Below, piece by piece: positions 27,465 through 36,219 of a stretch of 64,000 bases of DNA (positions within the stretch are counted from its first letter, which is position 1; each line of letters opens with the position of its first letter). A program made the translations under genes and the position numbers. Origin of the DNA: Ascidiaceihabitans sp029251465 (GTDB lineage Bacteria; Pseudomonadota; Alphaproteobacteria; Rhodobacterales; Rhodobacteraceae); contig NZ_CP170633.1 in the NCBI RefSeq assembly GCF_042932805.1, positions 310,001 through 374,000 of the forward strand, read 5' to 3'. Below the pieces are notes generated by a model that was not told the origin of the DNA, did no database searches, and was given only the letters and a program-made list of their open reading frames with translations.

Positions 27465-28583
27465 ATGTTATGGCGGGGTTTGGCATTTGCGTTTTGCATG
27501 ATGGCAGCCCCGATTTTCGCAAGCGAAAGGATCGCGTGCGTTCAATCCCAACTGGCGTCGTTAGGCTACGACATCGGGAAGATTGATGGGCAAATCCAAC
27601 CACAAACGCGCACAGCAACGCGCGCAGCCTTTCACGATATAGGCGTGGACACCAAATTAATTTTGCCATTTGATGACCGGCGCGCTGGCCAGTGGTGTCG
27701 CCAATTGGGTCTGTCTAACGTAGATTTGCAGGCAGCATGGCCATCGCAAAACGCAGTTCGCATTTATACGGATCAGTTTGAAAACGCGCTAAAGCTGGCG
27801 TTGCTTTCAAAGGCCGAAGCCACTGCGCGTCAATTCTTTAAAGATCAGTTTGGCATAAGGCTATCGGGCAGTTTTGCACTGATTGGCACCGAAGACCCTG
27901 AACACGTAAACCCGCTTTTGAACACGGCGCTGGCTGAACGGGGGGTAAGACCCCGCAAGTCGCCGCTGGATTTCGAAAAGATATGTCAAGGACGCAAAAT
28001 TGGTGCTGCGGCCAATCGTGAATTCATCACCATGTGCTGGCAAAAACCGGACGCATATAATTCTGCTTGGGCAAATCAGATCTCGCCGCGCCTGACCGCA
28101 ATTTTGGTGCATGAATTCATGCATCAGGCGCAGTACGAACTGGCAATTGATATCCCTGCGCGTCGGTTGTCGAACAACAAGGATTGGCTGCTTGGCCCGG
28201 CCTGGATGATCGAAGGCAGCGCCGAGGTGGTCGAAGAAATATTTCAGAACGCGGATGTGCAAACCAGTGATGGAAACACGTTATTCACGATGCAAAAACC
28301 TGCGCGACGAGCGCGTGTGCTTCTGTCCGATCTCAACCAAAGCGGCGCAGTGAACGACAGCGCCGACTATGGGACTGCTCGTTTTGCGGCCTATATTCTG
28401 GCGCAAAAGCATGGGGTGCAATCGTTGTTCGACTATTTTCGCGCGCTGGGCGATACAGAAGACCGCGACGCTGCATTTCGACAGGTGTTCGGTCAGTCTC
28501 TGGGCTCATTCGAGGTCGAGTTTGAAAACGTGCGCCGTGATTTTGGTGCCGCACGTAAATACATCAAAAAGGGAACGCCATGA
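27465..28583 (+). CDS. Secreted zinc-metalloprotease-like protein with N-terminal peptidoglycan-binding-like domain
   Basis: A 372-residue protein with a signal peptide (about 1-20). Residues about 24-58 look like a PG_binding_1 helix bundle (QSQLASLGYDIGKIDGQI). A gluzincin-like site follows: HEFMH at 216-220 with a likely third ligand Glu250 in WMIEGSAE. The domain resembles the peptidase MA-like or collagenase-type families. It starts 5 nt after DUF1150 and overlaps phzF by ATGA, so it sits in the same operon as hsp20. A role in envelope protein or cell-wall handling is inference. Confidence 0.7.
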   Translation: MLWRGLAFAFCMMAAPIFASERIACVQSQLASLGYDIGKIDGQIQPQTRTATRAAFHDIGVDTKLILPFDDRRAGQWCRQLGLSNVDLQAAWPSQNAVRIYTDQFENALKLALLSKAEATARQFFKDQFGIRLSGSFALIGTEDPEHVNPLLNTALAERGVRPRKSPLDFEKICQGRKIGAAANREFITMCWQKPDAYNSAWANQISPRLTAILVHEFMHQAQYELAIDIPARRLSNNKDWLLGPAWMIEGSAEVVEEIFQNADVQTSDGNTLFTMQKPARRARVLLSDLNQSGAVNDSADYGTARFAAYILAQKHGVQSLFDYFRALGDTEDRDAAFRQVFGQSLGSFEVEFENVRRDFGAARKYIKKGTP

Positions 28584-29455
28584 GCTTTGAATTCGACTGG
28601 GTAGATGCCTTTACAGACCAAGCATTCGGGGGCAACGGCTGTGCGGTTGTGCATGGCGGTGCAGGTCTCAGCGCCCAAACCTGCATGGCCTACGTGCGTG
28701 AAACATCCCTTGTCGAATGTACATTTACGGGCCCGTCAGACGTGGCTGATGTGCGTGTTCGCTATTTTTTGGCATCTCGTGAAATTCCGTTTGCCGGGCA
28801 CCCGACCTTGGCGACAGTGGTGGCCATGCGCCATCGCGGTTTAATCGAAGACGGGCCGCTGGTTTTGGAGACTATGGCCGGTTTGGTGCCTGTTATCGTC
28901 AACGGGACGCATGTGACCATGACCCAAATACCGCCGGAATTTGGCATCGAAGTGCCGCACGAAATCGTTGCTGAGGTTGGGGGCATCGATGCGGACGACA
29001 TCTTGTTTGCACCACAAGTCGTGTCCACAGGCCTGCCATTTTGTGTGACTGTGGTGAAATCGCGCGAGGTGCTAGAAAAGGTAGCGCTGAACGTAGATGC
29101 ATTGAAAAAGTACAGCGCCTTTTTGGGCCAAAACACCATCGACATAATGGAACCATTTTGGGTCACGCTGACCGGTGCCACACAGGCTGGTGATACCTCT
29201 GCACGCTTGTTGCTTGCACCACCGAGCCCTGCTGAGGATCCTTTTACAGGTTCTGCAACAGGGGCGATGGCGTCGTATTTGTGGGCCAAAGGTGCGATCG
29301 AAACGCCTGATTTTATTGCCGAGCAAGGGCACGGCATGGGCCGCCCGGGACAGGCACAAGTCAAAGTTTTGGGGCCACGTGATGCAATCGCAGGCGTCGA
29401 TGTCGGGGGATCCGGGTTTGTCTTGATGTCTGGTCAGGTGTATTTGACCGATTAA
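28580..29455 (+). CDS. PhzF-family isomerase
   Basis: A 291-residue protein of the PhzF / diaminopimelate-epimerase-like fold, with two similar halves. DAFTDQAFGGNGCAVV begins it, IPFAGHPTLATV lies near 72-83, and the later DPFTGSATGAMASYLW is the second-half motif. Members are isomerases or epimerases of unknown substrate; no phenazine genes are present. It overlaps the preceding gene as ATGA. Confidence 0.88.
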   Translation: MSFEFDWVDAFTDQAFGGNGCAVVHGGAGLSAQTCMAYVRETSLVECTFTGPSDVADVRVRYFLASREIPFAGHPTLATVVAMRHRGLIEDGPLVLETMAGLVPVIVNGTHVTMTQIPPEFGIEVPHEIVAEVGGIDADDILFAPQVVSTGLPFCVTVVKSREVLEKVALNVDALKKYSAFLGQNTIDIMEPFWVTLTGATQAGDTSARLLLAPPSPAEDPFTGSATGAMASYLWAKGAIETPDFIAEQGHGMGRPGQAQVKVLGPRDAIAGVDVGGSGFVLMSGQVYLTD

Positions 29456-29483
29456 GAGGATTTTCCAACAGGACCGAACCTAA

Positions 29484-30341
29484 ATGACTGATGCTGCGAT
29501 CGCCATTCTGCCCTACGGCTATAGCCTTGGAACGCACCTAAAAGACATGTCGTTGGACTTGTTGAAATGGCCTTTGGGGCGGCCCAAACGGGCAGCCGGA
29601 TGCGTGAGTGATCTGGGTAAAAATGATCACTTGATCGTTTTTCCCAAGTTTTCGATGCACACAAAGCTGCGTTGGGGAACCCGCGCCAAAGTGTCTTTGA
29701 TGGTTGTTGAACCACGGTTAATTCATGCTCGGCATTTGCAGGCCCTGCGCTTGTCGCATCACCGGTTTCACCGCGTGTTTACCCATGATGCAGTCACATT
29801 GGCGCGCTTGCCAAACGCGCGATTTTTGCCAGCGGCCAGCACATGGGTGCAAGATTATGCCGGTTTGAAAATCAAGAAAACGGACAATGTTTCACTGATT
29901 GCGTCCGCCCGACTGGATCAAGAAGGCCACCGTTTGCGTCATGCAATTGTCGATGACGTACGTGCCCAAGGGATAGATGTAGATGTGATGGGGCGCGCCT
30001 ATCGCCCGTTTGATGAAAAGTCCGAAGGCCTCGCGCCATACCGTTTTTCTGTGGTGATTGAAAACATCCGCAGCTCTGGATATTTTACTGAAAAATTGAT
30101 TGATGCGCTGTTGTGCGAAACCATTCCGATTTACTGGGGCGCACCTGACGTTGCCGATCATTTTGACCCGGGCGGCATGATCGTGTGTGAAACGCACGAT
30201 CAGATTGTGAATGCCGTGCGCGGCGCAAACGCATCCCGATATGACGCGATGAAACCTGGATTGCTACGGGCCAAAGACCAAGCGGTTGGCCTGCGCGACT
30301 ACCAACTTTTGGCGGCTCAAAGCCTTCGGAACGAAACATAA
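29484..30341 (+). CDS. Glycosyltransferase family 10 (fucosyltransferase-like)
   Basis: A 285-residue protein. The C-terminal third has the hallmark GT10 stretch ENIRSSGYFTEKLIDAL followed by TIPIYWGAPDVADHF (residues about 190-225), which binds GDP-fucose in alpha-1,3-fucosyltransferases. The N-terminal half is less conserved. It probably decorates a surface glycan, but no other glycan genes are close. It starts 28 nt after phzF and is closed by a terminator. Confidence 0.82.
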   Translation: MTDAAIAILPYGYSLGTHLKDMSLDLLKWPLGRPKRAAGCVSDLGKNDHLIVFPKFSMHTKLRWGTRAKVSLMVVEPRLIHARHLQALRLSHHRFHRVFTHDAVTLARLPNARFLPAASTWVQDYAGLKIKKTDNVSLIASARLDQEGHRLRHAIVDDVRAQGIDVDVMGRAYRPFDEKSEGLAPYRFSVVIENIRSSGYFTEKLIDALLCETIPIYWGAPDVADHFDPGGMIVCETHDQIVNAVRGANASRYDAMKPGLLRAKDQAVGLRDYQLLAAQSLRNET

Positions 30342-30343
30342 AA

Positions 30344-30368
30344 AAGGCGGGGCAATCGACCCCGCCTT
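30344..30368. terminator. Bidirectional Rho-independent terminator
   Basis: AAGGCGGGG and CCCCGCCTT pair around a 7-nt loop. On the minus strand the stem is followed by a run of six T, so it is strong for the Sat-CysC gene. On the plus strand it is followed by CTTCTT and ends the fucosyltransferase operon. It lies between the two convergent stops. Confidence 0.88.
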
Positions 30369-30393
30369 CTTCGTCAGCCTGATGGCACGTTAC

Positions 30394-32112
30394 TTAGTTC
30401 GCAGCGATCAAACCCATGCTTTCCAGCTTGAGCAACACCTGATGCGCACAGTTATCAACCGCAACATTTTCGGTCTCAACGCTTAGTTCTGGGTTGGCGG
30501 GCACATCGTAGGGGTCTGAAATTCCTGTGAATTCCTTAATTTTGCCTTCACGTGCCAGTTTGTACAGGCCTTTGCGATCACGTTTTTCGCATTCATCAAT
30601 GGATGTGGCCACATGGACCTCCACAAAGGCACCAAATTCCTCAACGTCTTCACGTACGGCGCGGCGCGTTGTGGCGTAAGGCGCGATGGGTGCGCAAATA
30701 GCGATACCACCGTTTTTGGTGATTTCTGACGCTACATAGCCGATGCGGCGAATGTTCAAATCGCGGTGCTCTTTGCTAAAGCCCAATTCTGACGACAGGT
30801 TTTTGCGCACGATATCACCGTCCAGCAAAGTTACCGGGCGGCCGCCCATTTCCATCAGTTTGACCATCAGCGCATTCGCGATGGTGGATTTGCCGGAGCC
30901 AGAGAAACCAGTGAAGAACACGGTGAACCCTTGTTTGGAGCGCGGTGGTTTGGTGCGGCGCAATTCTTTGACGACCTCAGGGAACGAGAACCATTCAGGG
31001 ATCTCAAGACCTTCTGCCAAGCGACGGCGCAATTCGGTACCCGAGATATTCAGAACCGTGACGTTTTCGCGATCTGCGATCTCGTCGTTTGGCTCGTATT
31101 GGGCGCGTTCTTGCACATAGACCATGTGTTTGAAGTCGACCATTTCGATGCCCATTTCTTCTTGATGCGCGCGGAACAGGTCCTGGGCATCATAGGGGCC
31201 GTAAAAATCTTCGCCTTTGGAATTGTTGCCGGGGCCAGCGTGGTCGCGACCGACAATAAAGTGTGTGCAGCCGTGGTTTTTGCGGATCAAGCCGTGCCAA
31301 ACCGCCTCGCGGGGGCCAGCCATGCGCATGGCCAAGTTCAACAATGACATTGCTGTGGTGGCTTGTGGATACTTGTCCAGAACCGCCTCGTAGCAGCGCA
31401 CGCGGGTAAAGTGGTCAACGTCGCCCGGTTTGGTCAGGCCAACAACAGGGTGGATCAACAAGTTGGCTTGCGCTTCACGTGCGGCGCGAAAGGTCAGTTC
31501 CTGGTGTGCGCGGTGCAGGGGGTTGCGGGTTTGGAACGCCACAACTTTGCGCCAGCCCATTTTGCGGAAATAGGCGCGCATTTCATTTGGCGTGTCGCGA
31601 CGGGCACGGAAATCATAGTGCACGGGCTGCTGGATACCGACGATCGGGCCGCCGAGGTAAATCTTGCCAGCTGTGTTGTGCAGATAGTTGACGGCAGGGT
31701 GCGCATCGTCGTCGGCACCAAAGACCATTTCGGCTTCGCGGGCTTTGTTCGGCTCCCATCGGTCGGTCACCGTCATGGTGCCCAAAATCACGCCTTCTTG
31801 GTCGCGCAGGGCAATGTCCTGACCCAGCTTTAGCTTGCTGGCAAATTCTTCGCTCACATCCAGCGTGATCGGCATTGGCCAAAGTTCGCCAGACGCCAGA
31901 CGCATATTTTCGACAACACCGTTATAGTCTTCTTCGGTCAGAAAGCCTTTGAGCGGGTTAAACCCACCGTTCATCAGCAGTTCCATGTCGCAAATCTGGC
32001 GCGGGGATAGATCATGGCTGACCAGATCGCCGGCTTCTGCCTTTAGCTTTTGCGCGGATTCATAGGATACATATAGCTCAGGGATCGGAGCAAGGTTACT
32101 CATCGGTGTCAT
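30394..32112 (-). CDS. Bifunctional sulfate adenylyltransferase / APS kinase
   Basis: A 572-residue fusion that activates sulfate to APS and then PAPS. Residues 1 to about 385 are an ATP sulfurylase of the single-chain Sat type, with QTRNPLHRAHQE and GRDHAGPGNN as the catalytic motifs. Residues about 390-572 are an APS kinase (CysC) with the P-loop GFSGSGKST at 402-410. The order Sat then CysC is like that in Aquifex and some sulfur bacteria and differs from CysN-CysC. A second start at codon 4 is possible. It supports assimilatory sulfate use or sulfotransfer. Confidence 0.93.
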   Translation of the reverse strand: MTPMSNLAPIPELYVSYESAQKLKAEAGDLVSHDLSPRQICDMELLMNGGFNPLKGFLTEEDYNGVVENMRLASGELWPMPITLDVSEEFASKLKLGQDIALRDQEGVILGTMTVTDRWEPNKAREAEMVFGADDDAHPAVNYLHNTAGKIYLGGPIVGIQQPVHYDFRARRDTPNEMRAYFRKMGWRKVVAFQTRNPLHRAHQELTFRAAREAQANLLIHPVVGLTKPGDVDHFTRVRCYEAVLDKYPQATTAMSLLNLAMRMAGPREAVWHGLIRKNHGCTHFIVGRDHAGPGNNSKGEDFYGPYDAQDLFRAHQEEMGIEMVDFKHMVYVQERAQYEPNDEIADRENVTVLNISGTELRRRLAEGLEIPEWFSFPEVVKELRRTKPPRSKQGFTVFFTGFSGSGKSTIANALMVKLMEMGGRPVTLLDGDIVRKNLSSELGFSKEHRDLNIRRIGYVASEITKNGGIAICAPIAPYATTRRAVREDVEEFGAFVEVHVATSIDECEKRDRKGLYKLAREGKIKEFTGISDPYDVPANPELSVETENVAVDNCAHQVLLKLESMGLIAAN

Positions 32113-32339
32113 ATTGCGTCTCGTTTTTTTTATTGCCTCAGGTGGACCGTTTTCGGCCTTTCGCGCGTCGGATACAGCTTGATTGTGTCAAAAGTCTAGC
32201 AAACACAAAAGATTTTCACGACTAAAGACGGAATTACCTCATAATTGACAGGGGCGAGGGAATTTTCCCCGCCAGAGCCAAAAAAACGGCAACAATTCGC
32301 GCTTGGGTGGATCGCAACACTAGGGCCGCAGCCGCATTA

Positions 32340-33281
32340 TTAATCGTTTTCAGCGATCCAGCGTTCGGCCTCGAGGGCGGCCATGCACCCCATGCCGGCA
32401 GAGGTCACTGCTTGGCGGTATTTGTGATCGGTCAAATCGCCCGCCGCGAACACGCCTGGAATGGATGTTTCGGTGCTGTCGGGTTTGGTCACAACGTAGC
32501 CACCCATGTGGGTTTCCATCACGTCTTTGACCAGTTCGTTTGCGGGCGCGTGGCCGATCGCAACAAACACACCTTTGCATGGAATGTCGGTGATTTCGCC
32601 GGTTTTGGTGTGTTTTACTTTGATCCCTTCGACGCCCAAGGGGGCATCGGTGCCGTAAACTTCTTCAAGTTGGTTGAACCAAAGTGGCACGATTTTCGGG
32701 TTCTTTTCCAAACGGTCGATCAAGATTTTCTCGGCCCGCAGTTCGTCGCGGCGGTGGACCAGCGTGACTTTTGACGCAAAGTTGGTCAGGAACAGTGCTT
32801 CTTCGACGGCTGTATTGCCGCCGCCGATCACGACGATTTCTTGGCCGCGGTAGAAAAAACCGTCGCAGGTGGCACATGCTGACACACCAAAGCCTTTGAA
32901 TTTCTCTTCGGTTTCCAGACCCAGCCATTTGGCGCGCGCACCGGTCGCAAGGATGATCGCATCCGCCACATATTCCGTGCCGCTGTCAGATTGCGCCACA
33001 AACGGACGTTTGCTGAAATCGACGGACGAAATGATATCGCCAATGATTTCGCAACCCATGGCTTTTGCGTGGTCCTGCATGCGGATCATCAGATCGGGGC
33101 CTTGAACCTCGGTATCGCCGGGCCAGTTTTCGACTTCTGTTGTTGTGGTCAGCTGCCCGCCCGGTTCAATCCCTTGCACCAGGATGGGTTCCAGCATCGC
33201 GCGGCTGGCATAAACGCCTGCGGTATAGCCCGCGGGACCAGATCCGATGATCAAAACTTTGGTTTTACGTGTCTCGCCCAT
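32340..33281 (-). CDS. trxB: Thioredoxin-disulfide reductase
   Basis: TrxB passes electrons from NADPH through FAD to thioredoxin. At 313 residues it has the FAD motif GSGPAG (13-18), the redox-active CATC (Cys136, Cys139) and the NADPH motif GGGNTAVEEAL. The start MGETRKTK at 33281 follows GGGGG and replaces a 53-codon longer frame. The 227 bp downstream, up to the Sat-CysC start, hold a GC hairpin near 32253-32273 without a T tract. Confidence 0.96.
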   Translation of the reverse strand: MGETRKTKVLIIGSGPAGYTAGVYASRAMLEPILVQGIEPGGQLTTTTEVENWPGDTEVQGPDLMIRMQDHAKAMGCEIIGDIISSVDFSKRPFVAQSDSGTEYVADAIILATGARAKWLGLETEEKFKGFGVSACATCDGFFYRGQEIVVIGGGNTAVEEALFLTNFASKVTLVHRRDELRAEKILIDRLEKNPKIVPLWFNQLEEVYGTDAPLGVEGIKVKHTKTGEITDIPCKGVFVAIGHAPANELVKDVMETHMGGYVVTKPDSTETSIPGVFAAGDLTDHKYRQAVTSAGMGCMAALEAERWIAEND

Positions 33282-33402
33282 CAGGACCCCCAATTGAAAA
33301 TAGTGCAGCGGCCCCTGATATAGCGATGCAGGCGCGGCGCTTAAACCCCGCAAATTCATGACGGAGCGTGAGCGCCTACATATTGTCGTGATGGGCAGAT
33401 CG

Positions 33403-33437
33403 GTAATATTCTTGCGTGCTGACGTAATATTATTGCG
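33403..33437. promoter_or_regulatory. Two direct repeats upstream of the Lrp-family gene
   Basis: GTAATATT-C-TTGCG (33403-33416) and GTAATATT-A-TTGCG (33424-33437) match at 13 of 14 bases. Their spacing is 21 bp, two helical turns, so both face the same side of the DNA. They lie in the divergent trxB/lrp region, 64 bp before the Lrp-type start. Autoregulation by the adjacent regulator is likely but unproven. Confidence 0.55.
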
Positions 33438-33500
33438 CACAAGTGCTGCGCTGTTATAACAAGCGAAAATTCGACGATGAGTTCTGGATAGGGTTTCAAA

Positions 33501-34001
33501 ATGGCAAGCACGCGGCTCGATCCGATTGATCGCAAGATTCTGGCGGAACTGCAGGCGGATGGTCGCATGACCAACGTTGAACTTGCCAAACGGGTCGGAA
33601 TTTCAGCGCCACCTTGCTTGCGCCGCGTGCGCACGCTTGAGGAAAGCGGCTATATCAAAGGGTACCACGCCGAAGTCGACGCCAAGGAACTGGGGTTTGA
33701 GGTGCAGGTGTTCGCGATGGTCGGCCTTGCGTCCCAAGCGGAAAGCGACCTGAGCACGTTTGAAGCCAAGTGCAAATCATGGCCGCTGGTCCGCGAATGT
33801 CACATGCTGAACGGCGAGGTGGATTTCATTTTGAAATGCGTCGCACCCGATTTGTCGAGCTTTCAATCATTTCTGACCGGCGAATTGCTGACCACGCCAA
33901 ATGTGGCCAGCGTTAAAACATCATTGGTTATTCGTGGCGAAAAAGACGAGCCGGGCGTGCCTTTTGACGTGTTAGAGGCGCGGCTCGCCAAGGACGCTTA
34001 G
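33501..34001 (+). CDS. Lrp/AsnC family transcriptional regulator
   Basis: A 166-residue regulator. The N-terminal helix-turn-helix spans about 8-60 (LDPIDRKILAELQADGRMTN, VELAKRVGIS), followed by a RAM ligand-binding domain with VRECHMLNGEVDFILKC. The effector is probably an amino acid. It is divergent from trxB and has paired direct repeats upstream. Its TAG overlaps the convergent Hint-gene stop (TTAG). Confidence 0.92.
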   Translation: MASTRLDPIDRKILAELQADGRMTNVELAKRVGISAPPCLRRVRTLEESGYIKGYHAEVDAKELGFEVQVFAMVGLASQAESDLSTFEAKCKSWPLVRECHMLNGEVDFILKCVAPDLSSFQSFLTGELLTTPNVASVKTSLVIRGEKDEPGVPFDVLEARLAKDA

Positions 34002-34759
34002 ATCGCGACAGATTCGTGATCATCCGGCGCGCGCGGGTGTGCCAAAGGTCCAAAATCGCTGAGATGCGAAATATGCGGAAACATCGACAAGAACAGATCG
34101 CGCACGGCGTGGCTGACACTGCGTGTGGCCGCCGAACCGGGATGAAACGTTTCCATCTCTAATCCGCCCACATTGATCGCCGCGTGACGCGACAAGCATA
34201 GGTGGAACATGCGCACCGGCGTCGGTGGGCAAATTTCAATCACATTCACACCGTCCACAAAGCTGCGGGCAGGGGTGAACATGCGCGTGCCGCCTGCTTC
34301 GCCGCGCAGATAGTCAGGCGTTTGCAGCAAACGGGCAGAGGGGCCAACGGTCAGAAATGACGCAGGGCGCCCCTGACCGAATGTGTCGGCCATAATCCGG
34401 ATGATTGGCATGCGACGCGCAACGTCAGAGGGCACAAAGGTGCTGGACCCGATCCACATGATTTTCGCGGCCTCGCCTGTGGATGTGTGCACCATGTCAC
34501 CCGGTTGCAGGTCTTCGATTGCCATTTGGCCGTTCACTGTGTTGATCAAAGTGCCACGGGCAAAGGCGGAAAAGGCAGAATCAAACAGCGGCAGCGCCGG
34601 TGCTTTGTGTTGTGAAATGTGCAACGAGTCATCCGCGCGCAAGGATGCGACCTCAAAGCTGCGTGTGGCTGGCAGTGCTGAACGCGGTGTCGCCTGGCGC
34701 GCCGGTACGCTGCGGATCGGATGATAGGGTTGGCGTGTAGCCGTGGCAGTCAATGTCAT
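33998..34759 (-). CDS. Hint-domain protein
   Basis: A 253-residue protein with a Hint (hedgehog/intein) core of the bacterial Hint_2 type. FARGTLINTVNGQMAIEDL then QPGDMVHT (about 67-93) is the N-terminal block, and the C-terminal block is near HAAINVGGLEMETFHP. The block A residue usually used for splicing (Cys or Ser) reads Ala-Arg-Gly-Thr here, and no extein follows, so it is probably not self-splicing. Such proteins are numerous in Rhodobacteraceae and their role is unknown. The ATG at 34759 follows AAAGG. Confidence 0.78.
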   Translation of the reverse strand: MTLTATATRQPYHPIRSVPARQATPRSALPATRSFEVASLRADDSLHISQHKAPALPLFDSAFSAFARGTLINTVNGQMAIEDLQPGDMVHTSTGEAAKIMWIGSSTFVPSDVARRMPIIRIMADTFGQGRPASFLTVGPSARLLQTPDYLRGEAGGTRMFTPARSFVDGVNVIEICPPTPVRMFHLCLSRHAAINVGGLEMETFHPGSAATRSVSHAVRDLFLSMFPHISHLSDFGPLAHPRAPDDHESVAI

Positions 34760-35056
34760 TGCGCATAACCTTTTGCGGTTGTCGCATCTGAAGCCGGCCC
34801 CCACCGACAACAACAGACGCAAAGGATTAAAATGTCTTAATAAGACATTGATCCGGTGCATTCAGTGTTATTGTCAAAAAGAAAGCGACATTGATGGCCA
34901 AAAACGCACCAATGAGGCGAATTTCGCACAATTGTGTCGGCTGATTTGTGTGCGGCTGCCACAATTACAAGGCGAGGTGTTGGCCCACCCATCGAATCGC
35001 GAGGGGAAAGCCGTTTAGATAAAAAGTGCCCGTTTGGTTGTGCCGCGCACTTGGTT
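34760..35056. other. Gene-free stretch between the Hint gene and a small basic protein gene
   Basis: No credible coding frame is seen on either strand; the listed frames lack family resemblance and ribosome-binding sites. The stretch is AT-richer than its neighbours to the eye and holds one perfect palindrome at 34831-34849 and the presumed promoter of the Hint-domain gene. Confidence 0.5.
34831..34849. promoter_or_regulatory. Perfect palindrome, probable operator
   Basis: AATGTCTTA-A-TAAGACATT is a 9-bp perfect inverted repeat around a single base. It lies 72 bp upstream of the Hint-domain start, a usual operator position. No adjacent regulator gene is present apart from the Lrp-type one beyond the Hint gene. 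The factor is unknown. Confidence 0.5.
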
Positions 35057-35200
35057 TTACGCTGCTTTGCGTGTTTCGGTGACGCCTTTGCGCTTGGCTA
35101 CAAAGGCCGCGCGGTTTGCGCCACGTGTCCAAGGCATAACAACATTTGCGTCTGCTGCGGTTTTGGTCACGGATTTGATAAAGCGCGTGTTGGTTTTCAT
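35057..35200 (-). CDS. Small basic protein, MPWTRG family (47 residues)
   Basis: A 47-codon frame opening with ATG at 35200, 7 nt after a strong AGGAG site, and closing with TAA. The product is very basic: RFIKSVTKTA, MPWTRGANRAAFVAKRKG, ending ETRKAA. The central MPWTRG followed by Arg/Lys-rich helix recalls short unnamed proteins I know from Rhodobacteraceae. It has no Cys, no signal peptide and no membrane segment. Nucleic-acid or membrane-surface binding is a guess from its charge. The 263 bp between it and pgeF show no other gene. Confidence 0.7.
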   Translation of the reverse strand: MKTNTRFIKSVTKTAADANVVMPWTRGANRAAFVAKRKGVTETRKAA

Positions 35201-35463
35201 TTCTGGTCTCCTGCTCGATTGCCACGTGGGCGTTTTGCCCTTTGTTGATCACAATATGACGAACCTTTGCGGCCGGTTTTTGACAGGTCGCGAAAAACTT
35301 TAGGAAATGATCAACCATATTGCCGAACTTTGTGGCAGTGCGTGTGGACTGCGCCGGGCTATACAAACAAGGGCGATAGGTCGTTTTGACGTGGGGAAAA
35401 TCACATCGAATTGGTTCAAATTGGACATGCATGCGGCACAATGTGCCCAAGTCCTGCCTTGAT

Positions 35464-36219
35464 CTAAAGCGTAATGGCCGCAATCAAACGGCCGTAGTCG
35501 GCCTCTTTGTTGTGCACGCTGCGCCGGTAGGAATAGAATCGATCCGGATCACTGTAGGTGCAATGGCGGGTCCATTCCGCGACGCCGACACCGGCTTGGC
35601 GCAGTCGATGCAACCCGAAGCCGGGCAAGTCAAAGTGCATGCGATCCCCGGCACCGCCCACGAAAAAGCGCGCGTTTTCCCGTTCCAGGTCGATGAATTC
35701 GTCCATGAATTCCGGTCCGACTTCGTAGGCGCGTTGACTGATGCATGGCCCGATGGCCGCGTTGATGGCGTCGCGGGTTGCCCCGAGCGCGATCATCGCA
35801 TCGATTGTTGCGTCTAAAACTCCGTCCAATGCGCCGCGCCATCCTGCGTGTGCGGCCCCGATGACCCCGGCGGATGCGTCGTGAAACAGCACAGGTTGGC
35901 AATCCGCCGACAAAACCGACAGCGCGATGCCTTTGGTGGCTGTGACCATGGCGTCTGCTTTGGGGCGGTCGATTGAGGCTTTGGTCAACGTCAAAACGTC
36001 AGCGGAATGGATTTGATGCACACCGACCAGATGATCGGCAGGCACCTGCAGTGCTGTTGCCACACGGCTGCGATTGATCGCGACGATTTCGGATTGATCG
36101 GTGCTGCCGGCCCCGCAATTCAGCCCGGCATAAATGCCCGATGACGCACCGCCACGACGGGTAAAAAAACCGTGGCGCACGGCTCCAAGCACATCAGACG
36201 TGATAATTTCAAGCGTCAT
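35464..36219 (-). CDS. pgeF: Peptidoglycan editing factor PgeF (laccase-domain, YfiH family)
   Basis: A 251-residue multicopper-oxidase-like-fold protein with one Cys and two His at the site: His71 in VHQIHSAD, Cys107 in LSADCQPV and His124 in AAHAGWRG. GPCISQRAYEVG follows. YfiH/YlmD proteins were once called polyphenol oxidases. In E. coli PgeF corrects wrongly incorporated Ser in muropeptide precursors. Its ATG overlaps the methyltransferase stop. Confidence 0.9.
   Translation of the reverse strand: MTLEIITSDVLGAVRHGFFTRRGGASSGIYAGLNCGAGSTDQSEIVAINRSRVATALQVPADHLVGVHQIHSADVLTLTKASIDRPKADAMVTATKGIALSVLSADCQPVLFHDASAGVIGAAHAGWRGALDGVLDATIDAMIALGATRDAINAAIGPCISQRAYEVGPEFMDEFIDLERENARFFVGGAGDRMHFDLPGFGLHRLRQAGVGVAEWTRHCTYSDPDRFYSYRRSVHNKEADYGRLIAAITL

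Noticed and set aside
33998..34759. Hint-domain gene as an active intein
   Set aside because: No host protein is interrupted, no C-terminal Asn plus Cys/Ser/Thr junction is seen, and the usual block A nucleophile is absent.
34965..35483. A 172-codon reverse-strand frame upstream of the Hint gene
   Set aside because: No family resemblance; it overlaps the true 47-codon gene in another frame and the pgeF end.
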